From the NCBI GenBank assembly GCA_938085045.1, contig CALKGI010000090.1, positions 1-52,768 on the forward strand: a DNA stretch of 52,768 nt, given 5' to 3'. This stretch comes from an uncultured Alteromonadaceae bacterium. Its GTDB lineage: Bacteria; Pseudomonadota; Gammaproteobacteria; Enterobacterales; Alteromonadaceae. Positions 8,132 to 16,127 of the stretch are shown piece after piece (the first letter of the stretch is position 1; each line of letters starts with the position of its first letter). A program made the position numbers and the translations under genes. The notes under the pieces are model-generated. The model searched no databases. It saw only the letters and a program-made list of their open reading frames with translations, and was not told the origin of the DNA.

Positions 8132-9727
8132 ATGCGTCGTTGGAATGGTTGGGGTGATGAAGCCAATGCTATGGATTTACCAAAAAGTGCCGGTAAATTT
8201 TTATCTTCATTGCTTGGCGAGGCCACACCATTAACTGACGCATCGTTGGCTTTTGTATGTGAGCAAGTGCCGCCCAGTCGTTTACCAGAGCACATGTTGG
8301 TTAAAACCGAAGCTGAGGATAGGGTGCGCCATGCCAGAGGACAGTCACTGCCTGATTGGCTAGCAATGCGCAGTGGTCAATTTGATGTGTTTCCCGATGG
8401 CGTAGCATATCCAGAAAACGCTCAACAGGTTCAGGCGCTGTTGAGTTATGCCAAAGAACATAATATCGAGGTTATTCCTTATGGTGGTGGCACCAGCGTT
8501 GCAGGGCATATTACGCCAAATGCATCCGAACGTGCGATATTAACCATCGATATGGGCCGAATGAACCAGTTACAAGATTTAGACAGTGAAAGCCAAATTG
8601 CCACTTTTGGTGCGGGTGCCAGTGGCCCAATGGTTGAAGCTCAGTTACGGGCTAAAGGTTACACGCTTGGGCATTTCCCTCAGTCTTTTGAGCTGTCGAC
8701 AATAGGTGGTTGGGTAGCGAGTCGTTCTAGCGGTCAGCAATCGTTGCGTTATGGCCGAATTGAACAGTTATTTGCCGGTGGCTCTATCGAGACCTTTGCC
8801 GGCACCATGGATATACCGACTTTTCCGGCGTCTTCGGCAGGCCCCGACATACGCGAGATCATCATGGGCAGTGAAGGGCGTTTTGGCATTTTGACCGAGG
8901 TTAAAGTGCGAATCACTCAAATTGCCGAGCAAGAAAACTTCTTCGTCACTTTCTTCCCTGATTGGGATGCCGCTAAGTCATTTTGCCGCGATGCTGCGCA
9001 AAACAAAATTACCTTATCGATGTTAAGAGTCAGCAACGCTGTTGAAACCCAAACTCAATTAAAACTGGCCGGACATGAATCGGTGATTGCGCTGCTAGAG
9101 CGTTATTTAAAAATGCGAGGCTGTGGTGAGCAAAAGTGTATGCTGACTTTTGGTATTACCGGCAGTAAGTCGCAAAATCGTGCAACTTCGCGGCAAATTG
9201 GCCGATTATCGAGTAAGTATAAAGGCGTTAGTACCGGCACTAAACTGGGTAAACGCTGGCAAGGTAATCGTTTTAAATTGCCTTATTTACGTGAAGCTTT
9301 GTGGTTACAAGGTTACGCAATAGACACGCTCGAAACCTCAACAGACTGGAAAAACGTTAACCAATTACAAGATAAGATAGAAGCCTCTTTACGTGAAGGG
9401 TTGGCAGACGAAAACGAACCGGTTCATGTATTTACCCACTTATCTCATGTTTATAGCCAAGGTTGCAGTCTTTATACCAGCTATTTATATCGCTGCGCTG
9501 ATAATTATGACGACACCCTCGCTCGCTGGAAAAAACTCAAAGTGGCCGCCAGCAAAGTTATTGTTCAAAACCATGGCACCATCAGCCATCAACATGGTGT
9601 TGGCAAAGATCACGCCCCGTATTTACCCGCCGAAAAAGGGGAGCAAGGCATGGCGGTGTTAAGCACGTTATGCAATCACTTTGACGGCGATAAACAGCTC
9701 AATCCCGGAGTATTACTGGATGATTAA
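8132..9727 (+). CDS. FAD-linked oxidase, alkyldihydroxyacetonephosphate synthase-like
   Basis: The 531-residue protein opens with RRWNGWGDE, a start typical of bacterial relatives of AGPS. It has the PCMH/VAO FAD-binding core PYGGGTSVAGH (116-126), GHFPQSFELSTIGGWVASRSSGQQS, and GSEGRFGILTEVKV. The C-terminal catalytic segment is SHQHGVGK, with His486, Gln487 and His488. Human AGPS, which swaps the acyl group of acyl-DHAP for a fatty alcohol, has three consecutive histidines there. ATG at 8132 follows AGGG. It overlaps the next gene by 8 bases and leads a three-gene run with GlpD- and FGGY-kinase-like genes, so a substrate based on glycerol or dihydroxyacetone phosphate is likely. A D-lactate/glycolate-oxidase-like role is the alternative. 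Confidence 0.85.
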   Translation: MRRWNGWGDEANAMDLPKSAGKFLSSLLGEATPLTDASLAFVCEQVPPSRLPEHMLVKTEAEDRVRHARGQSLPDWLAMRSGQFDVFPDGVAYPENAQQVQALLSYAKEHNIEVIPYGGGTSVAGHITPNASERAILTIDMGRMNQLQDLDSESQIATFGAGASGPMVEAQLRAKGYTLGHFPQSFELSTIGGWVASRSSGQQSLRYGRIEQLFAGGSIETFAGTMDIPTFPASSAGPDIREIIMGSEGRFGILTEVKVRITQIAEQENFFVTFFPDWDAAKSFCRDAAQNKITLSMLRVSNAVETQTQLKLAGHESVIALLERYLKMRGCGEQKCMLTFGITGSKSQNRATSRQIGRLSSKYKGVSTGTKLGKRWQGNRFKLPYLREALWLQGYAIDTLETSTDWKNVNQLQDKIEASLREGLADENEPVHVFTHLSHVYSQGCSLYTSYLYRCADNYDDTLARWKKLKVAASKVIVQNHGTISHQHGVGKDHAPYLPAEKGEQGMAVLSTLCNHFDGDKQLNPGVLLDD

Positions 9728-11297
9728 AGCGGATAACCGGGCAGCAGAACTTGATAAGGCCAAAGACACAGCCCTATGGGACATGATTGTTATTGGTGGT
9801 GGTGTTGTTGGTGCTGGGGTTTTTAAGTTTGCCAATCAGCTGGGTTTAAAAGTGTTGCTGCTCGAACAAAAGGATTTTGCGTGGGGCAGTTCAAGCCGCT
9901 CATCAAAAATGGTGCACGGTGGTTTGCGTTATGTGGCTGAAGGTCAATGGAAATTGACTCGTGAGGCCGTTCAAGAACGTGAAATATTAATTGAAAAAGC
10001 TGGTGGTTTGGTCGAAAAAACCAGTTATGTAATGAGCCATTATAATCGTAAATTTCCGGGCAAACGGGCATTTGGTGCCTTAATGGGCTTGTATGGTTTT
10101 TTTGCTGGTCGTAAACAGTTTAAGCAGCTGTCGGTAGCCGATTACAACATGCTGATGCCCGGTGTGAAGCAAGACAAACTCAACAGCGGCACTCAGTTTG
10201 TTGATGCCCTGACCGATGATGCCCGCTTGGTTTTTCGCTTAATTCAAGAGGCCAAATCTCATGGAGGTGTGGCGCTCAATTACGTTAAAGTCACTGAGTT
10301 ACTACGACAAGACGATACCGTAACAGGCGTGCTTGCGCAACCTGAGGATGCCGACCAACCCATTGAATTAAAAGCTAAAATTGTAGTGAATGCCACCGGC
10401 GCTTGGGCTAGCAAGCTCGACCCAAAAGTGATCATTAGGCCCATAAGAGGCAGCCATATGTTGCTACCAAACTGGCGCTTGCCAGTTTGTAGTGTGATGA
10501 CTTTGTTGCATCCCAAAGACCGTCGCCCAGTGATGATTTATCCATGGCAGAACACCACTTTGGTGGGCACAACTGACCCGGACCATGTTGATTCATTAGA
10601 CGTTGAGCCCAAAATGAAGCGTGATGAAATGGACTATTTGTTTGAAGCCATTAATAGCGAGTTTCCGGGCGCAAAGGTGCAAAGACAAGATGTTATTTCG
10701 TCTTACGCGGGTGTTAGGCCAATAGTGTTAGATAAGCCGGTGGATATCACCAAGTCGGCATTACACGAAAAACGAGTGCACAGCTTGTTTTGCCAACCCG
10801 GGTTTATCACCGTTACTGGTGGCAAGTTAACAACATTTAGAGTGATAGCCAATCATGTGATGGAAAAAGCAGCGAAAACGTTGGGATTGTCTGAGCCTGT
10901 CGCCGATTTTGTATTGTTTGAGAACGCACAGGTCAATGATTGCGATAATACCTGTTCTTATTTGGCGGGTCGTTATGGTCGATTCATTCGTCAGTTTGAA
11001 CAAGAGTGTGGCGACGAGCGCTTAACCATCAATAAAATGATTCAGCCGATTAGATACAGTAAAACCTTATGGGCAGAGTTAGTGTTTGCGGTTAAATACG
11101 AACAAGTTCAACACCTTGATGATTTGTTGTTACGCAGAACCCGCCTTGGCAATGTCTTGCCAGAAGGTGGTAAAGCTGAGTTGGCAGAAATTCAGCAATT
11201 GTGCCAACCCCATATGAGTTGGTCTGACCAAAAGTGGCAAGTTGAGACGGCTCGATATCTTGATATTTGGCAACAGTTTTACAGTGTGCCAGCGTGA
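9720..11297 (+). CDS. FAD-dependent glycerol-3-phosphate dehydrogenase family protein (GlpD-like)
   Basis: The protein is about 525 residues. The N-terminal FAD motif VIGGGVVGAGVFKFANQLG is followed by LLEQKDFAWGSSSRSSKMVHGGLRY, the GlpD signature containing GTSSRSSKLIHGGLRY-like residues. Later motifs include VVNATGAWAS, PIRGSHMLLPNW, TLVGTTDPDH, SYAGVRPIV and VTGGKLTTFRVIAN. GlpD oxidises glycerol-3-phosphate to DHAP with membrane quinone. The start is set at ATG 9720, after GGAG at 9706-9709; the upstream in-frame extension lies within the previous gene. Its close coupling to an AGPS-like enzyme and a kinase suggests it may act on a substituted glycerol phosphate rather than plain glycerol-3-phosphate. 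That is inference, so no symbol is given. Confidence 0.9.
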   Translation: MIKADNRAAELDKAKDTALWDMIVIGGGVVGAGVFKFANQLGLKVLLLEQKDFAWGSSSRSSKMVHGGLRYVAEGQWKLTREAVQEREILIEKAGGLVEKTSYVMSHYNRKFPGKRAFGALMGLYGFFAGRKQFKQLSVADYNMLMPGVKQDKLNSGTQFVDALTDDARLVFRLIQEAKSHGGVALNYVKVTELLRQDDTVTGVLAQPEDADQPIELKAKIVVNATGAWASKLDPKVIIRPIRGSHMLLPNWRLPVCSVMTLLHPKDRRPVMIYPWQNTTLVGTTDPDHVDSLDVEPKMKRDEMDYLFEAINSEFPGAKVQRQDVISSYAGVRPIVLDKPVDITKSALHEKRVHSLFCQPGFITVTGGKLTTFRVIANHVMEKAAKTLGLSEPVADFVLFENAQVNDCDNTCSYLAGRYGRFIRQFEQECGDERLTINKMIQPIRYSKTLWAELVFAVKYEQVQHLDDLLLRRTRLGNVLPEGGKAELAEIQQLCQPHMSWSDQKWQVETARYLDIWQQFYSVPA

Positions 11298-11317
11298 TCA
11301 CCTATGAGTAAGCAGTG

Positions 11318-12874
11318 ATGAGTGAAAAAGCAGGGTATATCCTGACCATAGACAACGGCACCCAAAGTATTCGCGCCATATTGTTCGATATGAATGGCGA
11401 ATTGGTGGCCAAAGCCAAAATAGAATTGGTGGCTTATTTTTCTAGGCAACCGGGTTGGGCCGAGCAAGAACCCGACTATTTTTGGCAAAAGCTCGGTGAA
11501 GTTTGTCAGTTATTGTGGCAACAACCGGGCGTCGAAAAAGACAAGATAATCGCAGTATCGTTGACAACTCAGCGCGATACGGTGGTGAACGTCGATAAAC
11601 AGGGCAAACCATTGCGCCCAGCAATACTGTGGCTCGATCAGCGTTTAGCCGACATTCAAAAGCCTATGCCACTACTTTGGCGAGGTATTTTTAGGTTGAT
11701 TGGTCAATCTAGCGCCATCAAATACTTCAGGCGCAAAGCTAAATCTAACTGGATAGCGCAACATCAGCCGCAAGTTTGGCAAAATACCCACAAGTTTCTC
11801 CTGCTTTCTGGCTTTTTGACTTATAAATTGGTGGGCGAGTTTCGCGATTCAGTGGCTTGTACAGTAAGCTATTTACCGTTTAGCTATCGAAAAATGACAT
11901 GGGCCAGCCCGCTTGACTGGAAATGGCTAACCACCCCCATAACGCGGGAAATGCTGCCCGATTTGTTCGAACCCGGCCAAGAACTCGGCAAAATCGACGA
12001 AGTTGCTGCAAAACATACCGGCATACCTTTAGGTTTACCATTAATAGCGGCGGCATCAGATAAAGCCTGCGAAGTGTTAGGCTCGGGCTGCATTTCACCA
12101 GATGTGGCTAGCTTAAGTTATGGCACCACGGCCACGGTGAACACCAATAATAGTCGTTACATCGAACCTTTAACCTTTATACCGCCTTTTCCTTCGGCAA
12201 TACCCAAGCATTACAATTGTGAGGTGATGATATATAGAGGTTTTTGGATGGTTAGTTGGTTCAAACAACAATTTGGTCAACGCGAGCAAGTAAGGGCAAA
12301 AGAGTTGGGGGTGTCTCCTGAGAGTCTGTTCGACGAATTAGTCGACGAAGTTCCGCCGGGTTCAATGGGGTTAATGTTGCAACCATATTGGTCGCCGGGT
12401 ATTCAAAACCTCGAAGCTAAGGGGGCGATTTTGGGCTTTGGCGATGTACATACCCGCGCCCATATTTACCGTTCGATTCTTGAAGGTTTGGCTTATGCCT
12501 TAAGAGAAGGCAAAGAAAAACTCGAAAAACGCCAAAAGACTAAAATCACCCGTTTGATGGTGTCGGGCGGGGGGTCTCAATCTGATGCCGCGATGCAATT
12601 AACCGCCGACATTTTTAACTTACCAGCGCAGCGACCACACACCTTTGAAACATCAGGTTTAGGGGCGGCAATGAATGCTGCTGTAGGCATGGGTGTTTAT
12701 CAAGATTATCAACAAGCTTGCGAGCACATGACCCGCAGTAAAAAGACGTTTTATCCTAATAAAAACAACGTTAAATTATACGACAGGCTCTACCATGAGG
12801 TTTACCGCAAGATGTATAAGCAACTAAAACCGGTTTATCAGAAGATTAAGGAAATTACCGGGTATCCTGAGTGA
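11318..12874 (+). CDS. FGGY-family carbohydrate kinase (glycerol-kinase-like)
   Basis: The protein is about 518 residues. The ATPase phosphate-1 motif is TIDNGTQSIRAILFD near the N-terminus; SLTTQRDTVV and PAILWLDQR near 85-105 follow the FGGY substrate region, with AASDKACEVLGSG, SYGTTATVNT (phosphate-2) and VSGGGSQSDAAMQLTADI (adenosine) later. Glycerol kinase, xylulokinase and others share this fold; the DQR motif is glycerol-kinase-like but the rest is diverged. ATG at 11318 is preferred; GTG at 11315 directly before it is possible. It follows the GlpD-like gene by about 20 bases and probably ends the operon. It would supply a phosphorylated glycerol-type substrate to the two oxidoreductases. 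Confidence 0.88.
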   Translation: MSEKAGYILTIDNGTQSIRAILFDMNGELVAKAKIELVAYFSRQPGWAEQEPDYFWQKLGEVCQLLWQQPGVEKDKIIAVSLTTQRDTVVNVDKQGKPLRPAILWLDQRLADIQKPMPLLWRGIFRLIGQSSAIKYFRRKAKSNWIAQHQPQVWQNTHKFLLLSGFLTYKLVGEFRDSVACTVSYLPFSYRKMTWASPLDWKWLTTPITREMLPDLFEPGQELGKIDEVAAKHTGIPLGLPLIAAASDKACEVLGSGCISPDVASLSYGTTATVNTNNSRYIEPLTFIPPFPSAIPKHYNCEVMIYRGFWMVSWFKQQFGQREQVRAKELGVSPESLFDELVDEVPPGSMGLMLQPYWSPGIQNLEAKGAILGFGDVHTRAHIYRSILEGLAYALREGKEKLEKRQKTKITRLMVSGGGSQSDAAMQLTADIFNLPAQRPHTFETSGLGAAMNAAVGMGVYQDYQQACEHMTRSKKTFYPNKNNVKLYDRLYHEVYRKMYKQLKPVYQKIKEITGYPE

Positions 12875-12917
12875 AGTTCACATGCATGGAAGTCGGTGCA
12901 AAAGGCCAAAGAATTTA

Positions 12918-13061
12918 ACCACAGAGGACGCAAAGAGCACAGAGAAGGGCAAAAACAAAAAACAAAAAAAAGAGAGCTTAATTCAGCGGGTTTAAGAGAT
13001 TGGAATAGATTAGGTTGATTTTGATTTTGATTTTCTCTGTGTCCTCTGCGCTCTCTGTGGT
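12918..13061. repeat. 144-bp element with long inverted ends (ACCACAGAG family)
   Basis: The left arm at 12918-12946 and the right arm at 13033-13061 are reverse complements at 24 of 29 positions, starting ACCACAGAG and ending CACAGAGAA. The spacer of 86 bases is AT-rich. It carries no transposase and no clear target duplication. Short repeats with this purine-rich composition recur in many bacterial genomes; a decayed relative lies at 4061-4096. It could be a non-autonomous mobile repeat or simply a large hairpin ending the kinase transcript. Confidence 0.7.
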
Positions 13062-13069
13062 AAAAGCTT

Positions 13070-13093
13070 TTGACCTTGACCTTGACCTTGACC
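13070..13093. repeat. TTGACC hexamer, four tandem copies
   Basis: Four exact TTGACC units are followed by a variant CCGACC. They lie directly after the right arm of the inverted element. Confidence 0.85.
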
Positions 13094-13199
13094 CCGACCT
13101 TACCCAGTGTTCTTGGCGATAACTATTTTTGACTTCGAGTGCACACTCTAATCAGTTTGCTCGTTAAACATTTCCAATTTACGCCGACAAAGATTAAAC

Positions 13200-13213
13200 T
13201 GACCATATGGTCA
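13200..13213. promoter_or_regulatory. Perfect 14-bp palindrome upstream of nuclease gene
   Basis: TGACCAT followed by ATGGTCA is a perfect palindrome ending 17 bases before the nuclease start. Its place between promoter and start codon fits an operator for a dimeric repressor, but no regulator is identified. Confidence 0.35.
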
Positions 13214-13230
13214 AATAAATAGGTTGAATA

Positions 13231-15024
13231 GTGAATATGACAACAACGATAACAAACAAACAAACACTGGTTTGCTTGGCGCTTTTGGCGGCATTTAGCG
13301 GCGGCGCACAAGCGCATAGCGACGAGGCTTGCGAATCGGATGCCACTTTGATTTCAACAATTCAAGGCAGTGGTAAAAGCTCGCCTATGGTTGGTAAGCA
13401 AGTGACTGTTCGCGCTTTAGTTAGTGCAGTAAAGCCGGGAATGGGTGGTTATTACCTGCAAGAAGAAAAGAGCGACTGGGACAGTAACGCCAAAACATCC
13501 GAAGGCATTTTTGTTGCTGATAACAAAAGCGAAAGTAAACTGCAAGCAGGAGACTTAGTAACGTTAACAGCCAAAGTAGAAGAGTCACACGACTTTACTC
13601 AGCTGAGTAAACCTAGCCAGTTCAAGGTGTGCTCACACGATAATAAAGTGGACGCAGTCACCGTTAAATTACCCTTGTCTGATAAATATCAGATGGAAAC
13701 CGTTGAAGGTATGCTGATTAAGCTGCCACAAAAATTGACGCTTTCTGACACCTACAATTTTAGTCGTTACGGTCAAATGATTTTGTCTAATGGCCGAATG
13801 TTCTCGCCCACCAATGTGGCATCGCCGGGTAAAGCGGCCAACAAAGTGGCTGCGGCCAATCGTTTGAACCAAATTATTATTGATGATTCGAGCACTGAGA
13901 AAAACCCCAAGCTGCCGATAGATACCAACCATACGTTTAGAACCGGTAACCACATCAGTGGCGTCGAAGGCGTGGTGCATTACAGCTTTGGCAATTATCT
14001 GATTGAAACCACAGGCACAATGGCGTTTCATACCGACAACAAACGCCTAGCCGAGCCACCAATTAAAAACAAAGGCCAGTTGCGAGTAGCCAGCTTTAAT
14101 GTGCTCAATTACTTTAATGGTAATGGCCCTAAAAAAGAATTCCCGACCAAGCGTGGGGCAAACTCGAAGGCTGAGTTCGAACGTCAGACCATAAAGATTG
14201 TCGCAGCGATGAAAGCCATTAATGCGGATGTATTTGGCTTGATGGAACTAGAAAACGATGGTTACGATAAAAACAGTGCGATTGTTGAATTGACTAACAA
14301 ACTTAATACTGCAACCGGTGCTAATTACCAGATTGTTCGGCCAAAGAGTGACAAACTCGGTGATGGCTTGATTGCTGTAGGTATGATTTATGATGCTGGT
14401 AAGGTTGAACCCGTTGGCAAAGCAGCGACTTTAAGCGAGTTTCCGTTTAACTTTAAAAGTCGCCAGCCATTAGCGCAGTCTTTTAAAGACAAAAAGTCAG
14501 GCGAGACTTTCACCGTGGTGGTCAATCACTTTAAATCTAAAGGCAGCTGCCCTAAAGATAAAACCGACCCTAATGCCCGTAAAAATGACGGACAAGCTTG
14601 TTGGAATGCCTTGCGAGTGGAGTCTTCACAGAAACTGGTTAAATGGCTTAAATCGAACCCAACAGGTAATGATGATAAAGACATTCTTATCATTGGTGAT
14701 TTAAATGCCAATGCCAAAGAAGACCCTATCACGGCGCTTATTGATGCGGGTTATCACAATATGTTGGCGAAATATCAAGGTGAAGAAGCCTATTCTTTTG
14801 TCTACAGAGGGCAAGCGGGTTATCTAGATCACGCGTTGGCATCAGCTTCAATGGCCGCGCAAATCGTTGATGCAGCTGATTGGCACATTAATGCCGATGA
14901 GATGCGCCTGACTGATTACAATCTTGAAAACAAATCAGAAGCCGCTCAAAAACGGTTGTTTAAGGGTGATGCTTTTCGTTCTTCAGATCACGACCCGCTG
15001 ATTGTTGAGTTGTCACTGAAATAA
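13231..15024 (+). CDS. Secreted endonuclease/exonuclease/phosphatase-family nuclease (ExeM/NucH-like)
   Basis: The 597-residue protein has a signal peptide ending near GGAQA, an OB-fold-like nuclease-associated region (about 35-250) and a C-terminal endonuclease/exonuclease/phosphatase domain (about 290-597). Catalytic-type motifs are VASFNVLNYF, FGLMELEND (metal-binding Glu), IIGDLNANAKEDP and the final SSDHDPLIVEL. ExeM and NucH enzymes degrade extracellular DNA and affect biofilms. Shewanella ExeM has a lamin-tail domain before this region and a C-terminal membrane anchor; both are missing here, and a separate lamin-tail protein lies downstream. GTG at 13231 has AGG seven bases upstream; ATG at 13237 is an equally possible start. 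Confidence 0.88.
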   Translation: MNMTTTITNKQTLVCLALLAAFSGGAQAHSDEACESDATLISTIQGSGKSSPMVGKQVTVRALVSAVKPGMGGYYLQEEKSDWDSNAKTSEGIFVADNKSESKLQAGDLVTLTAKVEESHDFTQLSKPSQFKVCSHDNKVDAVTVKLPLSDKYQMETVEGMLIKLPQKLTLSDTYNFSRYGQMILSNGRMFSPTNVASPGKAANKVAAANRLNQIIIDDSSTEKNPKLPIDTNHTFRTGNHISGVEGVVHYSFGNYLIETTGTMAFHTDNKRLAEPPIKNKGQLRVASFNVLNYFNGNGPKKEFPTKRGANSKAEFERQTIKIVAAMKAINADVFGLMELENDGYDKNSAIVELTNKLNTATGANYQIVRPKSDKLGDGLIAVGMIYDAGKVEPVGKAATLSEFPFNFKSRQPLAQSFKDKKSGETFTVVVNHFKSKGSCPKDKTDPNARKNDGQACWNALRVESSQKLVKWLKSNPTGNDDKDILIIGDLNANAKEDPITALIDAGYHNMLAKYQGEEAYSFVYRGQAGYLDHALASASMAAQIVDAADWHINADEMRLTDYNLENKSEAAQKRLFKGDAFRSSDHDPLIVELSLK

Positions 15025-15466
15025 CCGAGAATGTAAATAAGTTACATGGCATTAACATTCACAAGGTCCAAGGACGGACGTCACATTGTTCAAATACTGT
15101 ACACAACCTCAGCAAAGCCCCTATTGTTATAGTCACCACTAAAGTCAACCTTCCTCATCAAATTGACCGTTTATCGTATGGATTTCGGCGAAAATAGGTC
15201 ATTGTTACAGACTGATTCAAAACTATACATTGCAAAAATGTTTGTAATTCAGTGTGTTAAAGAGTTTTTGTTGATAATGTGAAATTTAAATTAACATTTA
15301 TGTCACATTGTTAAATAAATTCTGTTAGAATGCTAATCCTAGACGTCACCAAAGTTATATGAGTATCATTTCAACTAGTAGTAAGACAAAAAAGGTTATG
15401 TGAATATCATTTCAACTAGAAGTTCGACAAAAACATTGATTAAGAAATTGGGTTACAGGCAAAGGT
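15025..15466. other. Gene-free spacer between nuclease and lamin-tail genes
   Basis: No gene is seen in 442 AT-rich bases. An 11-base word, GTCACATTGTT, occurs twice (15080-15090 and 15302-15312), and a 41-base imperfect direct repeat ends the region (15354-15434). Confidence 0.5.
15354..15434. repeat. 41-bp imperfect tandem direct repeat
   Basis: Two units start at 15354 and 15395. Both contain GTTAT, then an identical TATCATTTCAACTAG core and a GACAAAAA end. The pair finishes 32 bases before the lamin-tail gene and could be a double binding site in its 5' leader. Confidence 0.7.
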
Positions 15467-16102
15467 ATGAACAAATTAATTTGGGGGGTTGTTGGATTAT
15501 TGGCCATATTGGCTAGTAGCGCAAATGCGACGATAAACGACTTGTTTATTTCAGAGTACGTTGAAGGTCGTGGCTATAATAAGGCCATCGAATTGTATAA
15601 TGGCAAAGGCCACACGATTGACTTATCTGAATATCAACTTGAGTTTTACCTCAACGGTGCCAGTACCGCGAGCTTTTCGATTGAATTGTCGGGTACGTTA
15701 ACTGCATACACCACTTTTGTTATTGCCAACTCATTGGCCGCTTCTGAAATATTGATTGTCACAGACCTTACCCGCAGCGGTATTTGGTTTGACGGCGACG
15801 ATGTGGTGACTTTGACCCACAAAAACAAAATCATCGACAGCATTGGTCAGGTTGGTATGAATCCGGGCAATGTTTGGAGCAAGCAGCACGGCCAAAATAA
15901 AAGACGTTCTTTTAAAAATGGCACTGTACAACGATTGCCAGCGGTAGAGCAGCCTGATACTGATATTCTTGACAAGGTTGACTTTGATGAACAATGGCAA
16001 GGTGTTGGTGAAGATAACTTCGACGGCCTTGGTTCATATATTATTCTTGGTAATTTAGGCAAAGATTGCACTGAAGCTGATAAGTTAGAGCAAATCTGTT
16101 AA
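15467..16102 (+). CDS. Secreted lamin-tail-domain protein
   Basis: The 211-residue protein has a signal peptide (about 1-22, ending ASSANA) then a lamin tail domain: INDLFISEYVEGRGYNKAIELYNG near 23-46, LNGASTASFSIELSGTL near 64, and WFDGDDVVTLTH near 107. This domain is an immunoglobulin-like fold often fused to secreted nucleases and other exoenzymes; FISEYVEG..NKAIELYN is the same signature that opens ExeM-type nucleases. It ends with a Cys-containing tail (KDCTEADKLEQIC). Two Cys near the end may pair. It follows the nuclease that lacks this domain by 442 bases, so the pair may work together, but no enzymatic residues are visible in this protein. Confidence 0.83.
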   Translation: MNKLIWGVVGLLAILASSANATINDLFISEYVEGRGYNKAIELYNGKGHTIDLSEYQLEFYLNGASTASFSIELSGTLTAYTTFVIANSLAASEILIVTDLTRSGIWFDGDDVVTLTHKNKIIDSIGQVGMNPGNVWSKQHGQNKRRSFKNGTVQRLPAVEQPDTDILDKVDFDEQWQGVGEDNFDGLGSYIILGNLGKDCTEADKLEQIC

Positions 16103-16127
16103 TTAAAAGCGGGGATGAATCACCCGC

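Larger units (their letters stand above)
12875..13230. other. Gene-free spacer holding an inverted-repeat element
   Basis: No credible gene is seen in these 356 bases. They hold the inverted repeat at 12918-13061, a GATTTT run (13017-13034), four TTGACC units (13070-13093) and, near the next gene, a 14-bp palindrome (13200-13213). Confidence 0.6.

Noticed and set aside
11315..11317. GTG start of the FGGY kinase
   Set aside because: ATG follows immediately at 11318 and is the simpler choice, although the GTG cannot be excluded.
12918..13093. CRISPR-like repeats
   Set aside because: The repeated units are a single inverted pair and a short hexamer run, with no regular spacers and no cas genes.
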